Shown here: one piece after another, positions 45,874-56,559 of the stretch
Layout of the letters: the number at the start of each line of letters is the position of its first letter
How positions within the stretch are numbered: position 1 is the first letter of the stretch
From: Pyricularia pennisetigena
Taxonomy: Eukaryota; Ascomycota; Sordariomycetes; Magnaporthales; Pyriculariaceae
NCBI RefSeq assembly: GCF_004337985.1
Contig: NW_021940918.1
Span: forward strand, 2,956,169 to 3,020,168
DNA length: 64,000 bases
Direction of reading: 5' to 3'
The notes under the pieces: model-generated
What the model was told of the DNA's origin: nothing
Seen by the model: the letters and a program-made list of their open reading frames with translations, nothing else
Database searches by the model: none
Position numbers and translations under genes: made by a program

Positions 45874-48265
45874 TTACCTGCCCACCTTGTCATCCCCAGG
45901 GACGGAAGGCTCTTCAGCGTGTTCAACCCCAAGCCTGGGGCTCGTCACAGGCTGCGTCTGCTTGTCCTCAACCTTTTCGTCGACCTTGGCGGCTGCCGGA
46001 GCCTCGGCCAAGTCCTCGTCCTCGGCCATCTGGTACAGCGGCGGGAAGTGGTCGACGTCCTGGCGCAGGATGTGCTTCTTCAAGTACCACGGCAACTTAT
46101 CCGTGTAGTACTTGGCGTGGTCGCGGTTGCTCACTCCAAAGACCACGTCGAGCTCCTCAAGGGTGAGGTTCTTGGTTTCGGGCAGCAAGAAGTACGCAAA
46201 TATCCAGCCAAAGATGTTCCATCCCGCGTACCAGCAGAAAGCACCAGTAGGACCAAAGGCAGTCTCGAGCGCAGGCCAGGAGAAGGAGATGATGAAGTTG
46301 AAGCCCCAAGTGATAGCAGTAGCGCTACTCATACCGATGTCGCGGATGTGCAGCGGGAAAGCCTCTGCAGAGTAGGTGAAAGGAACAGGGCCCTCTCCGG
46401 GTGAGTAAACCATCATGAAAAGCTAGAGTCCATTATGTCAGCGCTCTTTGCTGTCGATCTTCCAAAACAGAGTCCGCCTGATGAGCAACCAGTAAACTTA
46501 CGTAGATACCAGTGGCAATGCAACCGAGGCGCGCCGGATTAGATTCGGGTATGAGGAATGAGAAGCCGGTAAAGAACAACATGAGAGCCATGAGCGGGAA
46601 GGTAACGAGAAGTAGGTTGCGTCGCCCAAAGGTATCAATGGTGTATATGGCTGGGATTGCAAACAAAAAGTTGATTGCTCCGCCACCCAAAGAAGTTAGA
46701 AGCGCCTCATTGCGTGAAAAGCCAGCGTTTTGGAAAATCGCCGTCGAGTAGTAAGCAATGACGTTGACTGTATTGATATATGGCCAAGATCAGTATGACA
46801 TTCTTGTTGCGCCTACGTAGACAGTGCAAGGAAGCTTCTGAGACTCACCTCCGCAGAATTGTTGCATGAACATGACAAACCATGACGACTGAGCGGCGCG
46901 GCGGTTACGGCGGACGGTGAAAAACTCCTTGAGCAGATTGCGGCCTTCGCGCTGCGCTTGCTCGATTTCCAGGAGCTTGTAGGCGTAGTACATGTCTCGC
47001 GCGGCCTGGCATTCAAGGTACCGCAGTCTGCGTACAGCCGAATATGCCTTGGTAAATTCACCTCGCTCCATGTACCTGGTGATATTCGAATAAATTAGTT
47101 GTGATTTCCCCGGGTTTGAGCGGGCTCAAGTGGGCAAGCCTTACCATCTGGGACTCTCCGGGCAAAAGTAAACCTGGATCATGACGAGGAAGGGAGGGAT
47201 CGAGGTCGACGCCAGCATCCAACGCCACTGGGTGTTCTCGCCGAGGAAGTCAACATTCGCAAAGGCCACCGAAGCGACAAAGCCCAACATGATACCAAAC
47301 GCGGTCCACATCTGCAAGAAAATTAGCGTCGAGGTCAGTTTGAAGACGACCTAGGAGTCGGACTAACCTGCCACTGCATAGTAAGTGCACCCCTGATGGC
47401 CTTTGGTGTACATTCGGCAGAGTAGACGGGAGTGGTGCTGGACTTGGCACCAACGGCAAAACCAAGGGCGAATCGAGCGATAAGAAGGTTGTACCAAGTA
47501 TCGGCTGCTGCCATCCAGAAACCAGTCACAGTAGATATAAAGCAAGAGATGAAGATCGTGCCCCTTCGTCCAGTCCACTTGTTCAGGATAGGGTTCGTCC
47601 AGCAACCAATCAAGGCAGAGCAGAGGTAAGGGGCTCCGTTCAGTAGGCCGCGCATAAGGTCATCATTGATGTCGAATGTCTCATAGTAGAACTCCTGATA
47701 ATGTGTCAGCAGGAAGACCCAATTGCATCGTCCGGAAGGCCCAAGTTGTTCCACATACCTGCGCTCCATTGACGGCCGTTTGATCCATTCCTTGCACGAT
47801 GGCACTTCCTGCACACAGGGAACAAAGAAAGTATAGCATGAACGGCTGGTGCCATCTGTTCTTGACCTCCTTGCGAAGGGTTTCCTTCTCCTGTTCAGTG
47901 ATGAGGTCTAGTTGCTCAAATCCCGTCTCGTTGTTTTGCACCTTGGCGAGCATGGCGCCTTTTCTAAAGGCATCACGGTGCTCAGTTAAGCCCTTCTCCT
48001 CGACAAAGCGGTCTGCGTCGGCAATGATCTGAGCGTCTGTCAATCCAGCCAAGGGGTTCTTGAGCAAGGCCCCAACTGTCGCCTTCTGCTGACCCGCGAT
48101 CTGGTTGGAGATGACACCGCCCTGCCCGGAAACGGCTCCGCTTTTCTCGGTGTTGTTGTAAGTAGCAGCTGTACTGCCACTGCTGGACCTTCTTGGGCCA
48201 GAGGAGTCAATGCCGCTGACTTCTGGAGGCATGGGGGCCTCATCATCCACTCTCGGAGGCGGCAT
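45874..48265 (-). CDS. MFS sugar transporter
   Basis: Six exons on the minus strand (47759-48265, 47368-47694, 47145-47311, 46849-47075, 46502-46767, 45874-46422) encode 680 residues; all joins keep phase. About 145 N-terminal residues are cytosolic. The sugar-porter motifs follow: QGMDQTAVNGAQ in TM1, WTGRRG after TM2, RFALGFAVGAKSSTTPVYSAE in TM4, PESPRW at the end of the first half, TFGRRN between TM8 and TM9, and PETKNLTLEELD after TM12. It should import hexoses or related polyols and acids across the plasma membrane with protons; substrate unknown. The long N-terminal extension could carry regulatory or trafficking signals. Confidence 0.93.
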
Positions 48266-50933
48266 AATGTGTGTTTGGTGCTTAAAAGATCTTGTCGCCT
48301 TTTTGTTAAATATGATATGGTGCAAAAACCTTTGCTAAAGGCCAGAAAAGGTCAAAGGGGATTTTCCTATGACCCTAGGGGTGTCGATATGGAAGAGGGA
48401 TGCAAGACAGCAGATCAAATATTGGCATGTCCGCCAACCTGGGGAAGGGGAATGGCGATATTTGAAGAATCTGGTTCTTCCCCAGAACCCCGGATCTCTC
48501 TCTCCACATTTGGAAGGCCCGATTATTTCTTCAGGTCACACGAGTAGGTCCAAGAGGAGGCCACAATACGCCAAGCTGGGCCAAGAGTTATGATGCTGTT
48601 CGCGCCAGTCCGTTGGACAGGCTGGAGTGGGCACCGGCAAGGTCGGGCATACGCCGAGAAATGACATTTGGTGTTTTGGGAAAGCACTGTGCGTGGGTCA
48701 CAAGTCATGGTCCAGTATGTTCCAGACCGACACAATACTGAGAATCATCAAATACCTAGGTACTAGGTAGGCATGGTTTGCATGGGCGATGGAGACGATT
48801 TTTGCTTCTCCAGAAGCCGGCTGTTCCTGAGCAAGCATAGTCAAAGCCTCGCAAAGAGTATACATGGACACCTTTGATTTGATGAATGAACGGGCGGATT
48901 AGATGGCCTTTCATGGTGGGCAGACAAGTACCTCCCGAGTGGACGGGGAGACAAAAAGCCCAAGATCTTACCAAGCTCGCACCAAGGGCTTGTCCTTTCA
49001 GGGCCGACAGAGGCAAGAAAAAGAAATAAGTGCCGTGGTGACGATCGAAAGGCCAGAAACCCTGAGAGGACCCTTCATTCCTGGTTTCTCGTGGTTTCTG
49101 ACTTTCCGTTGCTGACACAGGAGAATGACGCCGGTCTCTTGGCACCCCTTAGCAAAGCATGTGGTTGCTTACGACTGTCGATGTTGGGCTCAGTGGGAAC
49201 AAAGTGCGCGAAAAAATTCAAGAACGGTCATGATGGACGACAGCCGTGACAGCTTATAGGACCAACAAACGTCATTCTCAGCCTTGAGGCGTGGGCGGCA
49301 AGCGGAGTCACAGTGCCGGTACCCGCCCGGTTGCGGTGGACACTCGGGATAGCGGCGACATTATGGGTTGGGTCCCCGGGGTCTGTAATGCGCGGCGATG
49401 GGGCGGTTGGGCTTGGTTTGTATAAAGATCGCCACACGTGCAGATTGAATCCTTCCATGGTAGCAAATGGCATGTCGATGCTGTCAACTTGCCTCTTATC
49501 GTCTCACCCAGGCCGACAGCCCGATAATTAACGGGCGGTCGGACTGGAAAAAGCCCAGCGATTGAGAGGAAGTTCACGAATGTTGGTAGAATTTGCTTGG
49601 CGGTTGCCAGTCTCACGGGGGTTAAAATTTGCAGAACCATAAACTCTGGTATTCTCGGGCATGCTCCATGACGTCACAGCAGCTGCTAAGAAGGCTGCAT
49701 TCGCGGTGACTTGCTCTCGCCTTTCTTTTTTCCCTTTTGGTTTTGTGTCCGTCATTTTCTCTTGCAGCACAAACAATTTCACAGTCCAAATATTACACCC
49801 AGACAATCCATGTGGTTGATCAATTCGTGTCTAAAGCAAGCCAGGCATGGCGCAATGATATCTTCCGCGCAAATAGGAAAAAAAAAAAAAAAAAACACAA
49901 TCTCACCTGGAAGCCTCGTGGTATTTACTTGCCTCTGCGTTCTAGATGAGATAGTCTGAGCTTTTATTGGTATTTCTTGATTGACATCCAGGAACTGAAT
50001 CTATGGCAAAAGCCATTCTGTGACCTGGCACCATCCTCACATCACAAACCACAAAAGGCTGCAACCATTAATATGCGTTAGAGGAGCAAACAAGTGCGAT
50101 CGGCACCCCGGTCCAACCCCGAGATCCCATACGTTCCTGGAGAAATAAACGGCGGGGTGGGTAGGATATGACCTTTACTGCTAGTACCTGGAATTGGATA
50201 CACCCTACGCGCCCATTCCGTCAATTTCATTATGCAAACCCTTTCAGAAAAGTGGTCCTGCATACGAGACATGGAATGGAGAGCTGAAATCCCCAGACTA
50301 CCACTGGATCAGGGTCCGGAGGGAACAACAATCTTCCCCAGAGCCCTAATCTAGACCGTCGCAACATGTCTTGGCCAAACGAATCTTGATGATTGTCTTG
50401 CGATCATCACCACGGATCAGCGCGCTGTCTTAGACAGCCTCATTCTTCAGCGGCCGCCCGTCTGCTAAAACATGGGATTTGGATGGACAAATCCCTATGA
50501 TTTCGCCGAGTCCTTTGACGAAATCGGGAAAAAGTAGAGAGATGAATTAAATTTGCTTCACAGCCACAGAGCAAAGACAAAAGTGGGATTGCCGCAAAGT
50601 AATAGAAAATGACTTGGAGTACGCACTCTCTTTCTTGATTCGACTGGTCATTCTTAGCCATAGCAACGGCCTATAAACGAGTACGAAGTCTTCATTATTT
50701 AAATCAAGGCCGTCACCAGACGGATGGTAATAGCGTAAATTTAATGCATTTTGGGCTGCAGTTGTGATCACGTCTCTGCTGGCTGGAATAATCCGTGTCG
50801 GCAGCAACCACATCGAGATTTCTGAGAATCTTGTACCAGGTCTGTGCCAGCATATCCCATCGCCGCCGTGATCCAGCCAGCATCTTCCACCATCTTTCGC
50901 CAACGGCGGGAGCAAATATAGCCAAGCCACGTT
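48266..50933. other. Long intergenic region, no gene seen
   Basis: About 2.7 kb between divergent genes (MFS transporter on -, hydrophobin on +). An A17 tract lies near 49879. Short frames on both strands lack family motifs. Confidence 0.55.
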
Positions 50934-51507
50934 ATGCATACCGTTCACCTGGTCCTTTTCCTGACCGCGGCCATTGGTCCCGCTGCTAGCCCTCAATCTG
51001 GCGTGGTGTCGGCAATACCATCGATCGGGATCTCTACCTTGACCAACAACACCAAACTCGAATCTGTCCGTCTTCTTCCGCCAGAACTCACGCGGGAAAC
51101 ACGACCGTCAGCCGAGTGCCTCGACGTCAACGGCGGTGAGCTACAGTGCTGCCGGACTTTGCAATCAGGAGACCAAGAGTTGGTACGATGGCTTGCCAAG
51201 ACGTACGAATACAACATGACGCCTGACGTTGTCAACGGCTTGAACTGTAGGTTTGTCCATATGTTCTTGAGAGGGGCATCAAGTGTGCAGAGCTGACCAT
51301 AGCTGGTTGGGCGTGCTCCAGGCGATGGAGAGGTTGAAAGCTGCACTGGAGTCAAGATGTGTTGTCGAATTACCAAGTTGGTGAGTTTTTATCAAGTGCT
51401 TCCATCATGAGACAAACGCATGCCAAGAGATAATGCTGATACAAATCCACCGATAGTCTCCCTTGCTGTCGCTGTGGTGCGAGCCTCCCAATGACAAGAC
51501 GCCATAG
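50934..51507 (+). CDS. Hydrophobin, class-I-like, three exons
   Basis: Exons 50934-51246, 51322-51380 and 51457-51507 encode 140 residues; the last two are only 59 and 51 bases. Residues 1-20 are a signal peptide. Eight Cys at 62, 72, 73, 105, 112, 118, 119 and 132 give C-x9-CC-x31-C-x6-C-x5-CC-x12-C, the hydrophobin pattern with two CC pairs. The long x31 loop and x5 before the second CC match class I, while x9 before the first CC is nearer class II. Secreted hydrophobins self-assemble at air-water interfaces and coat spores and hyphae. Donors GTAGGT and GTGAGT and acceptors CCAG and ATAG are all in phase. The middle region before the first Cys is unusually long (about 40 residues). Confidence 0.85.
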
Positions 51508-51824
51508 TATGCTGCTGGTTAATGTAAATGGAAAGGCGGAAATTAGAGGCAGAAGAGAAAGAAAGCAAAGAAACTAATGGCAGATGTTCGAAGTAGAGCG
51601 TTTCTCCTTCTAGATAGTCTTTCCCATCTCTATTTTGCCAATGCATAATGTAATAGTACAAATTGAACGGGCCGACCGTATCCCCAATCAGCTCAACGGC
51701 CCCTGAAGTAGATGCGATGCCCACCGAACCGACTCCTAACACAACAATATATGCTTTATGATGGTACATCATATGAAAACAAGAAAAGAAGGGAAACATG
51801 TGCAATGTTGTAAATGCTAATACA
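51508..51824. other. Short convergent 3' spacer
   Basis: Spacer between the hydrophobin stop and the COQ1 stop. No gene seen. Confidence 0.7.
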
Positions 51825-53255
51825 TTACTTCTTGCGCTTCAAAGTTTTGGCGGCCATTTCAATCAGGCCGTCCTTGGCTTCGGAATCAGGAAAATGGCTG
51901 ATGGCCTCGATGGCCTGCTCGGAATATGTCTGGGCAAGAGCACGGGTTTGCTCGATGCCATCACTTGCTAGGACAATCTCGCGTGCCTAATCATTGTGAG
52001 TCAGTAAAGTAATTAAGCACGGTTTGTATTGAGCGATAATTTTCGGAATACTCACCCTTGTCACATCACCCTCCTGAGAAAATTTGCGCCCAACCAGCTC
52101 ACCGAGCTCCGGGTGATCCTTCCAAGCAAACAACAATGGAGCAGTCGCCAGACCAAGTTCCAAATCTGCGCCGGCCGGCTTGCCCAAATCGACCGCAGAC
52201 ACCGTGTAATCCAGCATGTCATCCACCAGCTGGAAAGCCAAGCCGAGGTTTTTACCAAACGCGTATGCGGCGTCGACAGTTTGCGCATCTGCGCCACCCA
52301 GCAAAGCCGACGCACGACAGCTCTTGCTAATGAGTGAGGCCGTCTTGAGGTACGTCTTTTGCAGGTAGTACGTCAGTGCATCCTCGCTCCAGACCGGCCT
52401 CGACTCATCCCGCGACGTGTTCTTCAGTTGCATGAACTCTCCCTCGACGAGGTTTGCAATGACGGTGGCCAGGAGCTCTGTCACTTCGGCATCGCGCAGC
52501 CGTGCCAGCGCAACCGATGCCCTCCCGAGCAGGAAATCTCCTCCCAGGACTGCCATTTTGTTACCAAACTCGAGATTGGCAGATGGTGACCCACGTCTGG
52601 ACTCGGAGTGATCAATGACATCGTCGTGCAGCAGTGAGGCGGTATGTATCAGCTCCGTGATCTCTGCTAGCCGTCTTTGCGACGGTAGGATGTCGGGGTC
52701 TGAGTGGGAGGACATGTCGGATTGGTTGTCAAGCGCTTGAATGGAGGAAGATGGGTTCGCGTCGCCGAGCACTCCAATTGGTGATATTGAGGTGTCGATG
52801 CCGGCGGCAGACTGGATGTATTGTTGCCTGGGTGCTTTCGGGCAGAGAGATGTAGCTCTTGACATGAGGAGCACGATTAGGGGGCGGACGTGCTTGCCCT
52901 CAGCCTGGGTATAGTATTTCGCGACTCGGTCAAGTGATGGGTGTCCGGATCCAAGAAGCTTTCGTATGTTGCCGGTCAGAAACTTCATTTCCTTGGCAAC
53001 GATGCGTAAAGGATCGATCCCCAGGTCGGTTTTTGTGGCTCTGCTGATGGCGTTGGTGACGACGTTGCCGGCCACCGAGACGGCGGCGGCCCATGCTGAA
53101 GATCTCCTCCTTGATGAGTGGTATGCAGATATTGATTGCGGCAGTAACGGCGACCTTGCTGCCGCCACTGTCCTTGCGCACTCCGAACATGTCGGCGTCC
53201 ACCTGCGAGTTGAGGTGGTTGTGCTTCGGAAAATCGAAGCTCCCGATCGCAACAT
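51825..53255 (-). CDS. COQ1: Polyprenyl diphosphate synthase for ubiquinone side chain, mitochondrial
   Basis: Two exons on the minus strand, 52056-53255 and 51825-51986, encode 453 residues. The N-terminus is Arg/Ser/Thr-rich (FRSTTTSTRRW) and suits mitochondrial import. GKHVRPL (120-126) binds isopentenyl diphosphate. The first Asp-rich motif is DDVID (211-215) followed by SESRRGSPS, and the second is DDMLD (345-349). Both bind Mg-diphosphate of the allylic substrate. The enzyme builds the long isoprenoid tail of coenzyme Q in the matrix. Residues about 140-195 before the first motif are a Ser/Asp-rich insertion. The ATG at 53255 was chosen because the frame upstream offers no ATG. It is divergent from the VMA12-like gene. 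Confidence 0.95.
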
Positions 53256-53702
53256 GGCGCGTCGGATGGAGGACAACAGGAAGACAATTGACTTGAAAAG
53301 AACAGAAAATTTGGGAGTAAATCAAGAAGTACTTTTATACGGGAGAATCGTCAGGAAATGAAGGGATTGTTGGTCGTCATGTGCCAAAAAGAGCGTTGAG
53401 CCGCTACACCCAGCCGTACTGGCGTCTCCTTGAAATTTCCAGATCGAATTTACTGTGCTGATGTTTTTTTTTCTCAAGCAGAATGCGGCTGCAAGTCCGA
53501 ACTCTCCCGCCCAACCGCATTGCAGGGTCCATTATTTCCCCCAATTGGTGGCTGATAGCCCCACCATGGCGCAGTTTACCTAAACCTCATCCTTGTCTGG
53601 CTAACTCAATCTGTCATGGCAATCGGTAACGAAATGTCCCAATGCATTGAAGCTTCACGAAACCCATTACAGTAGGCGCTGACTGGTGAACAAGCCTGCA
53701 CG
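53256..53702. promoter_or_regulatory. Divergent promoter between COQ1 and VMA12-like gene
   Basis: About 447 bases separate the two start codons and must hold both promoters. It contains a T10 tract near 53464 and CCAATTGG/CCCACCATGG-like sequence around 53540-53570. No clear TATA box was seen, usual for housekeeping genes. Confidence 0.5.
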
Positions 53703-54602
53703 ATGGTACTGCTTACAATAACGCCCCAGATATCCGATGCGATACAGGCCTGGAAAACCGCACAATCCGACGACACCCTGCGATCCGATGATGAAGAACC
53801 CAACCTGGATGGCGCCGAAGTGGGAAAGCCCATCACGCACGCCCAGGTCATCGACCTACGCAACAAATTGAAAAGTAAAGGGAACACGGAGTACACATTG
53901 GAGAAGCTCCTGGTCGGATCGCGAGTCTACTTGCCGCCTCCGCCGCCTAAGCCCGAGCCCGTAAGCGTGCCATGTTCCCGACATGTTCCGGGAGACTCCG
54001 AACATAGACTAACGAGCAGCTGTCTTACTCTGAAGTCGGACGAATATAAGGCCTTGATGGCACGACTTCGACGGGAAGAAGAGGAACGCGCGTATGAGCG
54101 CATGATCAACCCGCCAGCTCCAACCGAGACCTTCAGCAAGCAGTTTCCAGGCGCCCGCTCTTTTGCCGCCGTCAATCAACCCCACAACAAAGCGGACTTG
54201 GGTGACGATGCCGAAGATGTGACCTACAACGACGTGCACCGGCAGCTCATGCTCTTACTCAACTTTCTGGTCAGCATCATTGGGGTAGGGGCGACGCTGT
54301 GGGTGCTGGCGCGCTGGTGGAGCACTCCCGCGCGGCTGTTCCTCACCATGGGCGGGAGCTTCCTCGTGGGTGTCGCCGAGGTCGGCGTGTATTACTTTTA
54401 CATATGGCACCTGACAGATGCGAGCAAAAAGGACAAGAAGTTCAAGGAGCAAAAAGAGGTAGTGCAGACTTGGGTTGTTGAAGGTCAGAACGCCAGTGAG
54501 CCCGTAATTGTTGGTGAGCGCAAAGGACGGGTCGACCGTTTATCGGAAGATTTCGGAGGTGCACGGCGAAGGAAGAAAAGCCCCACAAGACAGAAAACAT
54601 GA
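53703..54602 (+). CDS. ER factor for V-ATPase assembly, Vma12/Vph2-like
   Basis: Exons 53703-53960 and 54036-54602 encode 274 residues. The intron (53961-54035) has a GTAAGC donor, GACTAAC branch site and TGAAG acceptor; it is 75 bases, in frame and stop-free, so the gene also reads as one 299-residue frame. SDEYKALMARLRREEEERAYERM after the join is typical of Vma12. Two membrane helices (LLLNFLVSIIGVGATLWVLA and FLVGVAEVGVYYFYIW) sit near the C-terminal third, with a basic tail (ARRRKKSPTRQKT) that could hold ER-retention Lys. The protein helps build the Vo sector of the vacuolar H+-ATPase in the ER. Confidence 0.88.
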   Translation: MVLLTITPQISDAIQAWKTAQSDDTLRSDDEEPNLDGAEVGKPITHAQVIDLRNKLKSKGNTEYTLEKLLVGSRVYLPPPPPKPEPVSVPCSRHVPGDSEHRLTSSCLTLKSDEYKALMARLRREEEERAYERMINPPAPTETFSKQFPGARSFAAVNQPHNKADLGDDAEDVTYNDVHRQLMLLLNFLVSIIGVGATLWVLARWWSTPARLFLTMGGSFLVGVAEVGVYYFYIWHLTDASKKDKKFKEQKEVVQTWVVEGQNASEPVIVGERKGRVDRLSEDFGGARRRKKSPTRQKT

Positions 54603-55046
54603 TAATACACAGCCTTTCTGTTTTATCGCATTCGAATTCTCGACAATTTCTTCGGGGAGCGTATCACGTGTTTGCGCGCTTCGACGTGATCCAATGACGC
54701 ACGGTGCTCCACTCAAACACGGATCGCGACTCCGCCCACGCGCCATAAACATTCACGCGTTAAGCTGTGGTTCGCTGTGGGGCACATCCAGGATGGCGCT
54801 CTACCTGCCGTAACATTTGCTACCTTTGCAATCAGATCCATTTTAAACGACACTTGAGTTCAACTGTATGAAAGAGCTGTGGCTCACTTGGCAGGACAAA
54901 AAAAAAAAAAAAAACCAACCATTTTCTTGGGATTTGCAAACAGGCTAATATCGTCGTTTTTCGCACTTCTATCAGCGGCGCGCGCACCTGTCGTGAGCGA
55001 AGCCTGAGACGCGCCTTTCATCCTTGGTTGGATTTTATATCTCAGA
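54603..55046. other. Intergenic, no gene seen
   Basis: Contains an A17 tract near 54898-54914. A CACGTG box occurs near 54665. No gene. Confidence 0.6.
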
Positions 55047-55913
55047 ATGAACCGTAGACCCTCGATGGCTACAGAAAACGTTGCTGCCGCGGCTGAACCT
55101 TCGTTACCCCCGAGAAGGCGACCACTACGGACATATGGAAAACGAAAGGCGGGCATAGAACGCGACGCGGACAAGCCTCAGCCGAAGCGAATCCGGGCCC
55201 CGAAACCCGTACCAGCGACGGAGCCTCGAGGCCATCGAACCAGGATCGAGTCTCCGTTCGAGGATTCTTGCATCTATGTTCGCACCTCGCCAACTCCATC
55301 GCCATCCCCGTCGCCATCCCCGTCACCATCTCCATGTTCATCGCCGGCCAAAAACGCCCCAAAAACCTCTATATTACGATATTTCAAGAAAACCACAGCC
55401 ATCCCCGCCCCTCTCCCCAGTCCGACAAGATCACAAACAGCCGACGGTTCAGAGCCACCTTCATCGCCTGTGATTCCGCCTCCTCCTCCAAGACGAAGCT
55501 TGCGCGCTCCCAGACGACTTACCACTCGGCCAGAAAGGATTATGGATGCAAGGGATGAAAACCCATCCAATTCCATACATGTAACCAACAAGTCTGCTGA
55601 AGCCGCAGACGCGGATCATTTTTCTCCTGGTAATCGTCAAACGGCACTGAAGGAGGACTCCGCAAACTCAAGAAGGACAAATCCATGCGGTTGCCAATGC
55701 AAACCCTGTTTACACGAAACTAAGCCGGGCTCTAGGCGGACCATCAAGTCGCCTTCTAGCACCATCCAGATGACACTAAGTCTGTCAGCACGGAGCAGTA
55801 GTATCACACAGTGTCGGGAATGCGACATGCTCTACAACCCACTACACCCAAGCGACGTCAAAAATCACGCAAGGCACCATGCTGCATTGGCCAAGATCAG
55901 GGCTCAAGGCTGA
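55047..55913 (+). CDS. Eco1/ESCO-type zinc-finger protein lacking an acetyltransferase domain
   Basis: Single-exon gene of 288 residues. Residues 104-111 (KTSILRYF) resemble a PCNA-interacting peptide, as in Eco1. The C-terminus carries a C2H2 finger of the Eco1/ESCO type: MTLSLSAR, then CRECDMLYNPLHPSDVKNHA, with Cys256, Cys259, His274 and His278. In Eco1 the finger is followed by a GNAT acetyltransferase that acetylates cohesin Smc3; here the frame stops ten residues after the last His, and the downstream DNA is antisense to the next gene, so no GNAT domain can follow. The rest is disordered, Pro/Ser/Arg-rich, with an (SP)n run at 83-94 and basic clusters (KRIR). Cohesion or replication-fork role is inferred. 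Confidence 0.8.
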   Translation: MNRRPSMATENVAAAAEPSLPPRRRPLRTYGKRKAGIERDADKPQPKRIRAPKPVPATEPRGHRTRIESPFEDSCIYVRTSPTPSPSPSPSPSPSPCSSPAKNAPKTSILRYFKKTTAIPAPLPSPTRSQTADGSEPPSSPVIPPPPPRRSLRAPRRLTTRPERIMDARDENPSNSIHVTNKSAEAADADHFSPGNRQTALKEDSANSRRTNPCGCQCKPCLHETKPGSRRTIKSPSSTIQMTLSLSARSSSITQCRECDMLYNPLHPSDVKNHARHHAALAKIRAQG

Positions 55914-56110
55914 GATGCATTTCGATCGGAGGATTGAGTGGGAGAAGTGGATGATTTTATTTTGATGGCCTTATTCGTGCCTTTTCATGGGAGCATAGCG
56001 TGCGTATTAAGATGTTGCATTTATACCCAGTTTACATTTATGTTCTCTATACGTTTGACCAAGGCTTGCATGGACCTTTATAAGAAGGAGCAACCTAATT
56101 TGCAGGGTGT

Positions 56111-56508
56111 TCAAGGCTGGGTTTGGAATCGCTCACATGTCGAGATTGGAGGTACTGAAACGACCTGTGTTTCGTTCATATTCCCGCCCTATGAAGCGGT
56201 TAGCAACAATTTCCAAGCTCAGCAAAAGACACTCTTCCTTACCCTGAAGCTGTAGGTGAATGTCCACCCAGACCCAGCACCGCCGTGTTCGCCCTTGTTG
56301 TTAACCACCACGATTCCGGATGAGACAGCTGGGTACTTTCTCACCATCCGCCTCACGGCATCGGCGGCGGCCTGCTTGGGCGTCATGCCATTGCGCATAT
56401 TCTCGAGCGCCTGGTAGCAGGGCAAGAAGCGCAGCATGATGTCGCCGTCGCCGGTTGCGCCGCAACCACCTACCTCGTCGTCTGTTCGGTGCGTGTCAGT
56501 GGTGCTAG

Positions 56509-56559
<51 letters not shown>

